Below are positions 33,257 through 44,800 of a DNA stretch of 64,000 bases, in pieces. Numbering within the stretch: the stretch's first letter is position 1; every line of letters starts with the position of its first letter. Position numbers and translations under genes: made by a program. The notes under the pieces are model-generated. The model was not told the origin of the DNA, made no database searches, and was given only the letters and a program-made list of their open reading frames with translations. The stretch is from Rhizoclosmatium globosum (lineage: Eukaryota; Chytridiomycota; Chytridiomycetes; Chytridiales; Chytriomycetaceae): positions 434,001 to 498,000 of the forward strand of contig MCGO01000021.1 of assembly GCA_002104985.1 (NCBI GenBank). Reading direction: 5' to 3'.

Positions 33257-33449
33257 TGAGTGGAGCCGGCTAAATCGCACCCGGTAGAGTCTCACCAGCC
33301 AACCCATAAGTGAGAGCATCTTCCGCAATCGACAAACAGAGGGTTGCGCGGAATCCATGGCGTACCACTTCATCCTGCCCGAGGCCCATGAGAGTCTGCC
33401 TACTCCTTTTATGATCGGAAATAACCTAACCGCCGACAGGATCCACTCA
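33257..33449. repeat. Tandem non-coding element, copy 1 (about 193 nt)
   Basis: First of two direct repeats spaced 235 bp start to start. Its ends are complementary: TGAGTGGA (33257-33264) pairs with TCCACTCA (33442-33449). An inner GCCGGC/GCCGAC extends the stem with one mismatch. TCTCAC/GTGAGA can form an internal hairpin. The core around 33345-33400 is nearly identical to copy 2. Frames are short and not conserved between the copies, so it is not coding. It could be a structured RNA or a MITE-like element; the strand is unknown. Confidence 0.75.
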
Positions 33450-33491
33450 CTACCAAAAGAAAATAATATAAAAGAAATAGTGGCAAATATA

Positions 33492-33685
33492 TGAGTTGTC
33501 GGCTAAGTCGCACCCAGCAGAGTCTCACCCCTTCCAAAACCCATAAGTGAGAACATCCACTGCAATCGACAACAGAGGGTTGCGCGGAATCCATGGCGAA
33601 CCACTTCATCCTGCCCGAGGCCCATGAAAGTCTGCCTACTCCTTTTAGAAACGGAAATAACTTGACCGCCGACAGGATTCACTCA
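33492..33685. repeat. Tandem non-coding element, copy 2 (about 194 nt)
   Basis: Second copy, clearly similar over its whole length to copy 1 with scattered substitutions and small indels in the first third. The closing stem is kept but differently paired: TGAGT/ACTCA at the ends and TGTCGGC (33497-33503) with GCCGACA (33668-33674), perfect here where copy 1 has a mismatch. The GGTT...AACC and TCTCAC...GTGAGA pairs are also kept. Pairing is kept while bases change, which favours a structured RNA over neutral repeat. Confidence 0.75.
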
Positions 33686-33914
33686 TAATAAAAAGAGAAA
33701 GAAAAAATAAAGGAATACAGGCGCTGAGACGACGTGAAAGCGATCATGGTGACTGAGGTGTGACGATCTGGAAGCTATGATGTTGCCATCTTACAGATGA
33801 CTTTGAAGAGAGGTTATTGTGTGAGCAGGAGGAGAGGCCTCCTTCCTCATTTTTCACGTCCTGACAATTCAAAATTGTAAATCTTCCGATAGAAGAAGAG
33901 AGAAATTAAATTTA
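33686..33914. other. Intergenic spacer upstream of the gene at 33915
   Basis: About 230 bp, likely the 5' region of the next gene. No ORF, RNA gene or repeat is recognised beyond an A-rich tract next to the tandem element. Confidence 0.4.
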
Positions 33915-35735
33915 ATGAGTTTATCGATTTTCGTTACTGTAGTCACAGTTTCGTCAGCACCACCGTCTGCGGCATCGCACGTGGCATCAGCAGTTGAAGA
34001 ATACGCGGTAACGCAGCGGTTCTTTGGGGCCAGTGTTCTTGTCGAGCAAGCACAAGTTGGGACGATTGGCGAAGTTGTTCCGTTGCTCACTGCACCGCCA
34101 AAGCCGTCGAATCCGTCGAATCCGTCGAAAGCGGCATCAAAGCCAAGCAGACGAGTCGTCGTTTTGAGCGCCGGATCCGTTGACGCGACGCTCTTTCTCT
34201 CTGCGATTTTGAAGGCGGTTTCGGCGGCATCGACACCCGAATCCGAGGCCGTGGAGATTGTGCTCGTGGCGGACGCGGCGGTGGCTGTGGCTGTTGGATC
34301 AAAGCAGAACTCGAAGGGCCCGCGCTTGGCTGTTGGGCTTGCTGTTGTTTGTGCGCCGAACGACTTGGCGGCGGCGATGCAGAACTTGGCCCGAACTCAA
34401 CTCAGACTGCGAACCTGCAAATTGCACATGGGGGGTGCCTGGACATCGGGTGCTCCGCTGGTTCTCTGGGCACGCAAAATGCCGTCGGTCAAACACGGTC
34501 TGCCAAACATAAACAATCCAGCTGACTCTCTGAATTTGCATTTCGTACGACCACTGCATAAACCAGAGTTAACTGTTAAACGAGGGATTGATGATTTGTT
34601 GAACTTGGAAGAGGAATGTGATCATCTGGTTCTCTCAGTTTCCGATTCCACTCAGACAATATCGGTACGTCGCTAGCCTGTTCAGATATTATATTCGATT
34701 GATTAAATTTCTCTCTAATCTTTATTGTAGGACTTTTTTCAAAGTCTCAACACCCTTACCCTTCTCCTCACCTCTGATAAAGATTCTCTTGTTCCCACTC
34801 ACAAACTGTCCCTCACATCATCAGGATTGCTTTTATCTTGTCTTCCTTCTCTAAGTTCCACCCCCATCCGAATCTTTCCTTCGTCCACTACCACTTCATC
34901 CGTTTCAAAACGCGCCAAACTTGAAGATTCAATAGATACCCAACCAGTGAAAAGTGAAGGAATCGAGCATTATTCCCTGTTACAGCGCGTTGGATGGGAA
35001 CACGATGTTCTGACGTTTTTTGCACCATTCATCTCCCTCTTTCAATCGCCGCAACGATCGGACGTTGCTCCTGAAGCCTTTAGCAAAGTGTTACATGTAA
35101 GGAAGCTCAACGAACTAATACCAATACTCATTTATGACCAACGCCATCCCCAAAAATAGTCATTCCGAATGCTATCCACTCTCATAAAAACCGACAACAC
35201 AGCATCTTCTCTCTTCCCCGCAACCCCTTTAGAACAAGACCGCACCATCCTCGTCCACCGTCTAATCACAAACCTCCTCTCCATCACATCCACATCCACC
35301 CTCCCCTACGCCCCCGCAATCCACGCAGAAGCAGTCGCTCGTCTCTCCGAATTCGTCGCGGGATTCCAAAACACGACTTGGCGTATCTCACGACCTACCG
35401 TCAAATCCCTCGACACCCCACTCTCTAAGCTTCCCGTCAAGGAAGGCGCGCATTTAGTCAAAGGCCCAAAAAGAACGGCGATTGATCCAAGAATGGTGCC
35501 TAGTTACCTGAAAGTACCTCCTGCTGGACCGTTGCCTCCAGTTGCGAAGCGGGACACGTTGTGGGATCGTTATGTGCGGGATCGTGGAGGCATTGCGAAA
35601 GACGCTGCCGGTGCGAAAAAGATTGCGGAAATGGAGAATATTAGAGTTGCTGGAATGAATTTGGAGATTGCGGGTGGGGAGAAGGTGGGTGGTGGTTTTG
35701 GAGGTGGAAAGTTGGTTCCTATGGCATTTGATTGA
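33915..35735 (+). CDS. Unrecognised 563-aa protein
   Basis: Three exons (33915-34664, 34731-35096, 35160-35735), all phase 0, sum to 564 codons; the model is complete. The N-terminus is Val/Ala/Ser-rich and hydrophobic but not a convincing signal peptide. A basic Pro/Ser linker lies near residues 60-75 (NPSNPSKAASKPSRR). The C-terminal third is basic and Pro-rich with TAIDPRMVPSYLKVPPAGPLPP and RDTLWDRYVRDRGG, ending in a Gly-rich KVGGGFGGGKLVPMAFD. The C-terminal motifs look like the conserved part. I recognise no family; a nuclear complex subunit is a guess only. Confidence 0.65.
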
Positions 35736-35827
35736 GGGTGTGATAATGATGACTAGTAAATGTCTATATCTAGCTGTTCGTCCAAATGTTGAAGTCAATC
35801 ACTCATAATGTGGAATATTTTGAAATA

Positions 35828-37152
35828 ATGAGCGACACATCCGCAAATCACTCTCGCGGTAGAGTATGGCTCCTACTTTGGACGATTGCTGCTATGTCAC
35901 TGGTGTTTGTAGGCCTCAAAACAAATCCTGAACCCCGGCGAGTTCAACTTCAAAGCGATATGCATAACTTCGCACTACACTACGATCGTGAGCCAAAAAC
36001 GAACTAAACTTCACAAAAACAGACTAAATATATTATCAGTTTCTATATTATTCTATGTATCAATCCTCATAGTCCTTCAAGTCATGCTAATATTCATGTC
36101 AAACTCAGCTGTTGCAAACATCGAGCGACTCAGAAACTTATCCTTTATCCACCTCTTCGCATATCTACTCCAAAGATCACACATTACACCAGAATACTTG
36201 AACATAAAAAACGCGATTTATATATCCCCTCTTCACGGAATTACCCAAATTCTCACGCAACTCCCAATCTTCACAATCCTTCACAATATCCAATTTAAAT
36301 CTCAATCAAATCAATCGATCAAGATTATACTCACGAAGCTATTGGTCCTGGGAACCTGTATCACTGCCCAAATCCACATTTTCGCGTTACACGATCCAGA
36401 GGCCCAAGAATCCTCTCGACTTATATCGATTGCTTCTATAGCAATTCTTTGGCTCGTTGTTCTGTTTAGAACGCGCTCTTTGTCGACAATCGATGCCATT
36501 AAACTTGAATCTGTTGCAATGGCATGGACTGCACGATATATTTACCTGTTCTCCGGAGTGTTTGGATACGAGTTTATCGAATTCGCAACTATATATGCGG
36601 ACATCAGTATTGTTGCACTCTTTTTTGGTTACTCGATGGCGTCTATTGTGGTTCAGGAACCGTTTCAGAAGCGCAAAGAGGAACATTCAACGATCGAGAA
36701 TTTATGGATATGTCTGAAGATACATAATCTTGATTCGTTAAAGCAAGAAGTGCCTCCTTTTATGTTGGAATCAAGTTTGTTGTTGGTTGAAACGGAACTG
36801 GACATTGTTCTTGCTAATGTTTTGAGATCTACTGCAAATATTCAGAAAACCGTCACGTTGTTCTATAAGGAAAAAATGCAGATGAAAGGAACTATTTTGC
36901 TGAGTTATAAGGGACATAAGGCAGACGCTATTGACATAGCACTAGGTATGTCACTGTGTCTTTCATTTGCAATTATGAATATACTAATTTTTAGATAGAT
37001 ATGCTTCACGTTCTGAAAACCGTGCAACTTCCCTGTGGTCATCGATTTCAAGCGTCGTGTTATGTTCACCGAAAAAAGGATGCAGCATTCGCAAAGTCTC
37101 ATTCGAAGGAAATGTCGAAGATAGAAATATCTGTCAGATGGCCAAACGATAA
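35828..37152 (+). CDS. Multi-pass membrane protein of unknown family
   Basis: Exons 35828-35987, 36040-36945 and 36995-37152 (52- and 49-nt introns) sum to 408 codons (407 aa). Hydrophobic segments include VWLLLWTIAAMSLVFVGL, SILFYVSILIVLQVMLIFM (just after the first junction), KLLVLGTCITAQIHIFAL, SIASIAILWLVVLF, and a pair around YIYLFSGVFGYEF and ISIVALFFGYSMASIVV. That gives about seven possible helices, with a long cytoplasmic tail rich in Lys/Ser. It lacks the ERQ/ERY and TM7 signatures of the GPCR-like genes at 55-64 kb. It is convergent with ABCC transporter 1, with stops 67 bp apart. An unrelated transporter or receptor is possible. Confidence 0.6.
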
Positions 37153-37219
37153 AGATACGAGTTCAAAATCTTATTGCCTTTTCCATCAAGAATAAAAAAA
37201 AATAAACCAGCCTAACTAT

Positions 37220-40200
37220 TTAATTCGAGTTCGCAATACCCTTCAACATTTCAGCATTATTAGCACCTGTCTCGGCAACCATTTTGGAGAATTTGGAGTT
37301 CTGGTTAGCGAGAAGGTTTTTGGGAGAATCATATTCTGCAATAATTCCGGCATCAAGAACAAGAACACGGTCGTAATCGATAATAGTATTTCTACGGAAA
37401 GATTAGCGAGCATTTGAACAGACGCCATCACTTACAATCTATGCGCGATCGTCAGAACGGTCGAGTTTCCAAAGTCCTCCCTCAATGATCGTTGAATTAA
37501 GCTGTCAGTGTCGTAGTCAACGTTCGCAGTGCTGGGATAAACGTTAGCTGACTTGTTTACATGAAATGAGGAAAAAATCTTACGCTTCATCCATAATCAG
37601 GATCTTTGGTTTCTTGACCATGGCTCTGGCTAAACAGACCAACTGTCTTTGGCCAACGGAAAGGTTCTCTCCACCTTCTTCAACAGGAGCGTCCAAACCT
37701 TTTTCACTTTCTGAAACCTTCCCCTTCAATCCAGAGCGAGCAATAGCATCCCACAGCTCCGCATCAGAGTATTCGTTGAATGGATCCAAATTGGAACGGA
37801 ATGTACCGGTGAAAAGCACTGGGTCTTGTGGAATAATCGCCAATCCCTTTCGGAGGTCAGTCAAACCGATTTTGGAGGTGTCAATTCCATCGACTGTGAT
37901 AGTTCCACCACAAGGCTCAACCATGCGATAGAGAGCTTGCATAAGGGAACTTTTTCCACTTCCGGTTCTGAAGTAACGTATTAGTATCGTCTTTAAGTTT
38001 AAGAACCGTTTACCTTCCAACAATTCCGACTTTCTGTTTGTCTTCAATCTTGAACGATACTCCCTTTACAACCAAAGGCAATCCAGGTGCGTATCTCATC
38101 TCCAAGTTTGAAATGTCGATGTTTCCTGTTGATGGCCAACCCTTTGGAGGACGAGAGTCCTCAATAATAGCAGCTGCTTCGACCTCAACTTCTTCGGCGT
38201 AGTATTTCACACGTTCAACAGCGTTCATCGCGACCTCAGCTGAAATCAAATTAGTATGAGCAAAACACAACAAAAGCACTCACTCTCCGTGAATTGACGG
38301 ATGCACCAACTCAGTGTGGAAGTAACTTGCAAAGCATAACTGAGGGAAAGTCCCAATAACGATGGCGTGATTGATCCATTCGCAACAACACCGAAAATGG
38401 CAGCCGCAAGAACCAAGACGGCTCCGAAACTTTCCAATCTCAAAGACAACCATCGCTGTGCCATCAATAAACAGTAGTATGGAGAATTATTCTCGTTGAT
38501 GGCTTTATCAGTACGAACAATAAAGCGATCTTGTTCCCCATAAGCTCGGATAGTTGGCAAACCAACAAGAGTCGCACCAAAGTTTGCATAAAGTGGAGAA
38601 CGAGAGATTGAATCAAGACGCTTCAACTCGCGAGATGTGGAACGGTAGAGATTTTGTACCACGTAGTAAAGACCTAACACTGGGACTAAAACAACCAAGA
38701 AAAGTGGAGTGGCGTAACTGATGAGAACGAATACGGCAATTGTGTTTCCAAGAGTTGAGATGAACATTCTGTAGGCATCAGGAAGCGTATTGTCGATGTT
38801 ATCTTGATCTTTGGAGAATCTAAGAATATTCTTAGTTGCGTTTTTTTATTAATTGGATTAAACTTTACCTGTTCATGATACGTCCCAAAGGTGTGGTGTC
38901 GAAGAAAAGAGTTGGTGCTCGAATGATCCGTCTTGCAGCAGCTTCATGCAAAACGGTAGAAGCATGGGTACAAGATACAGCAAAGTACGCGTTTTGGAAG
39001 TACAAGCACACACATTGCGCGACTCCGAGTGCAACGTAGACTCCAATGTATCTAGTTTGAGAGAATCAATACAAAGTCTTGACTCAGCTGAATCAACATA
39101 CCCATTCGTACTCAATGTTGAGTTGAATCTGCCTTCTGTCCACCATGAAAGCCATAAGTTGTTAATGATACTGGCTGCTTGCATGATTCCAACAACAACG
39201 ATCATGTTGATCAAAAACAACAATCCACCACAAGCCTTCGTATAGTTCCACCAAACTTGGACATTAACGGCACCGGTGTCACGCTCTTCGGCTTGCATGA
39301 TATCTTTGCCACCAGACGCTTTCATATCAGAATCCATAATGTCCAACGCTTTCTGTTCATCTATCAAATTCTTTTCCTTTTGCTCTTGAGTTTCGACAAC
39401 TTCGTCTTCATCATGCTCATCCATTGCGCCGTAGTTGCTGATCAAGGTTGCAAATTCACCACCTTTTGCAACAAGATCCTGGTAAGCTCCTTGTTCAACA
39501 ATTTCACCATCACGCATGACCACAATTTGGTCAGCTCGGGATAGGAAATGCAGTTGGTGAGTGACCAAGATTCTGGTCTTGTCTTTCAATGCTCCCAAGA
39601 TACAATTCTCAAACAAAAATCTTCCGACGTGCGCATCGACAGCAGAGAGAGGATCATCCATCAACACAATGTCGGCGTTGTAATAGACAAGACGTGCGAG
39701 GTTGACACGTTGCTTTTGACCTCCCGAAAGGTTGATACCACGTTCTCCAATAGAAGTCTGGTCCCCATCAGGAAGAACGCGAAGGTCAGTTTCAAGGGCG
39801 CAATCTCTGATGGCACGCAGGTAGCGGTCACGGTTGTATGGTAATCCAAAGAGAATATTTTCCTTCACAGTCGCATTCTAAACGAAAAGGTAATCAGATC
39901 AAAATTAACACTGCCAGAGGTAAATACCTGAATCCAAGCAGTCTGTGGGGCATAACCCATTTTGGAGTTGAAAACAACAGATCCTTTGGTCTTTTTCATT
40001 TCACCAACAATTGCGTTTAGCAAAGAACTCTTTCCGCTTCCAACTGAGCCGACAATGGCAACAAGAGAACCTTGAGGGACGTCAAGATTAATGTTTCGAA
40101 GATGTGGTTTGACTGGGTCAGAAAGAGGCTCATCGACAAGAGTCTCTACAGACTGAACATTTTCCAACACAGGGCGAGCCAATTCTTTCTTTTTACCCCA

Positions 40201-41759
40201 CTTTCCTCCTCTCTTTGCAGTTGGGGTGGCGACTGGTGCAACTGTTGCTGGCTCCCAAATGAACTCTCCGTCCTTCAAAGAGACAGCAAACTTGGCATTT
40301 GGATCAATTGGTGGTTGTTCATCCAACTCAGGTGCAAGCAATAAGCGTTCAATTCTTTCCAATGCAATCTTAAAATCGGCCCAAGAAGAGATTACAAACG
40401 GAACAAACATCATTGGGAAACGGAGCATTTGGAACCAGGTTAGAGCAGGGAAAACTTCAGATGGGTTGAGAACACCGTTATGAACAGCACCATATCCGAC
40501 GAACGCAAATCCACAAGCGAGGATGGGAATACCAAATGCGACGGTCATCGCAAATGCACCATAGAGAGATTTCTTCAACACAAGAGCAACTTCACTTTTG
40601 CGGACCTTTTCGATTTCATCCAAAAATGGATTCTCCCAGGCAAAGAACTTAAGCAAACGAATTCCGGAAAATGCCTCGTTCACGAGTTTTACACGTTTGT
40701 CAGTGATTGGAGCAACAGCACCTCTAATCTTCGCCAGACCGCCGTATACAATTCCCTGAATCGGCATAGTGGCGAAAATGATTACGATTCCAATCAATGC
40801 CGATGCTCCAATGTAATAAATGAGAAAGCCGATGATGATCAGAATAGCAGCTGGAGATGTCCAACCAAAGTTACAATAAAGCAAGAACATTTCCATTCGA
40901 GAGGTATCTGTTGAGATGATTGTCATTATCTTTCCAGAGTTGAATTCCTGTCTGGCAGCAGCGCTGAGTCTCAAACTTTTTCGGTACACAAGGGACGACA
41001 TTGTTGCTCTGAGTTTGATTCCGTCTGCACAGACCAACCTAAATGAATGCGCGTTGGAGACAGCAGTAAAGACCTGTGTAAGGAAAAGTCCCAAAATAAG
41101 ACCAGCTCCTCGGTTTATGCTTGTGTCAGTGTTTGGAATACTGTATGCCCGATTTGCAACATATGTGAGTATCCATCCCAAAAAGAGAGGCGAGATAATG
41201 TTGGCACTTTCAGAGGAGTTAGACGGTTGCATCTATCAAGAAATAGCATACGTTTGTGACAGCATATTGAGAACACCAGCTTCCATAACTGGTCTGAAGA
41301 AACGGTTCCAGATGAGAGTACGAAGAAGAGTTCCAGGCACATAATCTTTGGAAGCCAAAACATCCTTGTTCTTCTCGAGAGTGTCTTTCCATGCATTGTC
41401 AAAGTCGATGGCGAGCAGTTCAGCATCAAATCTGACAAGAAGAGCATCAGAATGAGTACAAGCCCCGCTATCACTGCCAGCCACTGCACCTGTCGTCCAA
41501 CGTCCACATATCCTTAAAATCAAGAGGCTCTTTGCGCCCTCGAATGAACAGGCCTGTGAGCCAGCTGAGGGAAGAGGTCAGTGATGGTTTGAAATCAACA
41601 CATGACCAACCCCATCGTCAACTTGGAGAGCGGGTTGGCAGCTGTCTCCGGAAGAAGGCCGGCATTCTGCGGAAGAGTTGTGTTTGCATCCGCTTCCAGA
41701 GAATTGTCGTCTTTGTTGGTGGCGGCTGTGAGGAAGTCTGGATCGCCACCCTTTGCCAT
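37220..41759 (-). CDS. ABC transporter, ABCC/MRP subfamily (short, without TMD0), copy 1
   Basis: Eleven exons (41611-41759, 41490-41564, 41252-41431, 39928-41206, 39102-39877, 38869-39051, 38284-38819, 38014-38239, 37584-37967, 37436-37531, 37220-37391) sum to 1,352 codons (1,351 aa). The order is TMD1, NBD1, TMD2, NBD2. NBD1 has [14 protein letters not shown] and VLMDDP, with Asp in place of the catalytic Glu as is normal for ABCC. NBD2 has [15 protein letters not shown] and LIMDEA, plus the H-loop AHRLNT. There is no extra N-terminal TMD0, so it resembles ABCC4/5-type pumps that export organic anions and glutathione conjugates. It is a tandem duplicate of copy 2; 67 bp separate its start from the stop of copy 2. 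The short intron 41207-41251 (45 nt) contains a CTAAC branch-like site. Confidence 0.95.
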
Positions 41760-41826
41760 TTTTGTGAGAGAGATTTGTGCCCCACCTGCCTTACTCTTAA
41801 TGAGATTCACTTTATTATTTATTCGT

Positions 41827-44800
41827 TTACTTTGAGTTTGCAATACCCTTCAACATTTCAGCATTATTAGCACCTGTTTCAGCAACCATTTTGGAGAATT
41901 TGGAGTTTTCGTTCGCAAGAAGGTTCTTTGGAGCATCATATTCCGCAATGAGGCCAGCGTCAAGAACAAGGACGCGGTCGTAATCAATAATTGTGTTCCT
42001 ATCAAATCGGTAAGTGCCAAATAAGTAAACACATGAACTCACAATCTGTGTGCAATCGTTAAAACTGTTGAGTTCCCAAAGTCCTCTCTCAATGATCGCT
42101 GGATCAAGCTATCTGTGTCGTAGTCAACGTTCGCAGTGCTGAAATGGAATTTAACTGACTTGAAAATAGGAAATAAAGGAGAAGTACTCACGCTTCATCC
42201 ATAATCAAGATCTTTGGTTTCTTGACCATGGCTCTGGCTAAACAGACTAACTGTCGTTGGCCGACGGAAAGATTCTCACCGCCATCTTCAACGGCAGCGT
42301 CCAAACCTTTTTCAGACTCAGACACTTTGCCCTTCAATCCAGAACGAGTTACTGCGTCCCACAATTCGGCATCACTGTGTTCACTGAATGGATCCAAATT
42401 GGAACGGAATGTACCGGTGAAAAGCACAGGGTCTTGTGGAATAATGGCCAATCCATTTCGTAAATCGGCAAGTCCAATCTTGGAAATATCAACTCCATCA
42501 ATGACAACTGTTCCTGCACTTGGCTCAACCATGCGATAGAGAGCTTGCATGAGAGAACTCTTTCCACTTCCGGTTCTATTATTTTGTTTACTAATTGCAC
42601 TGTCGGCATTATATCAGATTACCTTCCAACCACTCCAATCTTCTGTTTGTCCTCAATCTTAAACGACACACCTTTAATGACCAGTGGCAATCCAGGAGCA
42701 TATCTCATTTCCAAGTTTTGAATATCCACAGTTCCAGCAGTGGGCCAACTCTTTGGTGGGCGAGAGCCCTCAATGACGGCAGGTGCTTCCGTTTCAACTT
42801 GGTTGGCATAATATTCAACTCGTTCGACGGCGTTCATCGCAACTTCCGTGTCTGTAAATTGACGCACACACCAACTGAGAGTTGCTGTGACCTGCAGTGC
42901 ATAACTATGGGAAAATAGAGTTAGTTTGATTATTGACCAAGGTAATTTATCGACGAACCTGAGAGAAAGACCCAAAATAGAGGGTGAGATGGTTCTGTAA
43001 GCCACAACACCAAAAGTGGCAGCAGCAAGAACCAACAGTGCTCCAAGGAACTCCAAACGAACACCGAGCCATCTTTGAGCCATTGTCAACAAGTAATAAG
43101 GAGAATTGTTTTCGTTGATAGAAACGTCTGTTTTCGTAATAAAACGTTCCTGTTCGCCGTAGGCACGAATGGTCGGGAGACCAGCCAGCGTTGCCCCAAA
43201 GTTTGCGTAAAGTGGAGAACGAGAGATTGAATCAAGACGCTTCAACTCACGAGAAGTTGAACGGTACACGTTTTGAACAAGATAGTAAACACCAAGAACA
43301 GGGAAAAGTGCGGCAGCGAAATAAGGCGTAGCGTAGATAATCAACGCAAAAGTTGCAATAGCGTTGGCAAGAGTTGACAAAAACATTCTAAACGCATCGG
43401 GCAAACTATTGTCAATATTATCTTGATCCTTGGAGAATCTATAATTTGGGACTTCAGCCATATTCTTTATCATTTCGTTTAAACTTTACCTGTTCATAAT
43501 ACGTCCAAGAGGAGTCGTGTCGAAGAAGAGAGTACGGGCTCTAATGACACGCTTGGCAGCAGCTTCGTGAAGAACCGTGGCAGCTCGAGTACATGCAAAT
43601 GCAAAGTAGGCGTTCAAGAGATATGTTGCGAGACACTGTGCCAAACCAAGTGCAACATAGACTCCAATATAACCCTGAGTCGAGAAAGTAGAGTCGTAAA
43701 GATGCTCAGTCCACCATGAGAGCCATAAGTTGTTGATCACTTGGGCAGTTTGCAATAACGCAAGTAGGACGAAAGTGTTGATAGCAAACGCCCACCCACC
43801 ACAAGCCTCTGCATAAGTCGCCCAAACTTTGAAGCCAACCGCGCCGACGTCACGCTCTTCAACTTGCATTATATTTTTGCTTCCTTTGTTTCCATTCATG
43901 CTATTATCCATCTTGTCCAAAGCATTCTTTTCGTCAGCAACGTTCTTCTCCTTCTGTTCTTGCGATTCCTCCTCATTCTCCTTTTCCTTTTCATCCATAG
44001 TTCCATAATTACTGATCAGCGTGGCGAACTCACCGCCCTTCGCGATCAAGTCTTGGAAGGCTCCTTGTTCGACAATTTCTCCGTCACGCATAACAACAAT
44101 TTGGTCAGCACGGGAAAGGAAATGCAGTTGGTGAGTAACCAAGATTCTGGTTTTGTCCTTCAATGCTCCCAGAATACAGTTCTCAAACAAAAATCGTCCA
44201 ACGTGCGCGTCAACAGCAGAGAGCGGATCATCCATCAATACAATGTCAGCGTTGTAATAGACAAGACGTGCGAGGTTGACACGTTGCTTTTGGCCTCCGG
44301 AAAGGTTGATACCACGCTCTCCGATGGAAGTTTGGTCTCCGTCTTGCAAAACCTTCAAATCAGTCTCAAGGGCACAGTCTCTGATGGCGCGCAAGTATCG
44401 GTCACGATTGTATGGAAGTCCGAAGAGAATATTCTCCTTCACAGTTGCGTTCTAGATGGTTGGTTGTCGGATATTTAATTCTTCTTCATGGCGTTAAAGA
44501 TATTACCTGAATCCATGCAGTTTGAGGAGCATATCCCATCTTGGAGTTGAAGACAACTGAACCATTGGTCTTCTTCATTTCACCCACGATTGCATTCAAC
44601 AAGGAACTCTTTCCGCTTCCAACTGAACCAACAATGGCAACAAGAGAGCCCTGGGGAACATTCAAGTTGATGTTGCGAAGGTGGGACTTGACAGGTTCCG
44701 CGTTTTCCACTTCGACTAATTCAACCTCTTCTGTAGCCGTTGGTGCAGAAACTTCTGGCTTCTTCTCTTTGGATACACCAGCGAAAGTAGCGCTAGAAGT

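Noticed and set aside
33409..33609. 66-codon minus-strand ORF through the tandem element
   Set aside because: Not conserved between the two copies of the element, so coding is not supported.
33257..33685. TPP riboswitch or known spliceosomal/SRP/RNase P RNA
   Set aside because: CTGAGA and the CCCTTTGAACCTGATC-type core of TPP are absent, and none of the snRNA, SRP or RNase P consensus boxes could be placed on either strand.
41207..41251. Apparent stops between the two N-terminal ABCC copy 1 ORFs as a gene break
   Set aside because: A 45-nt intron with a CTAAC branch-like site and AAAG acceptor joins MLSQT to [11 protein letters not shown] in phase, as in copy 2.
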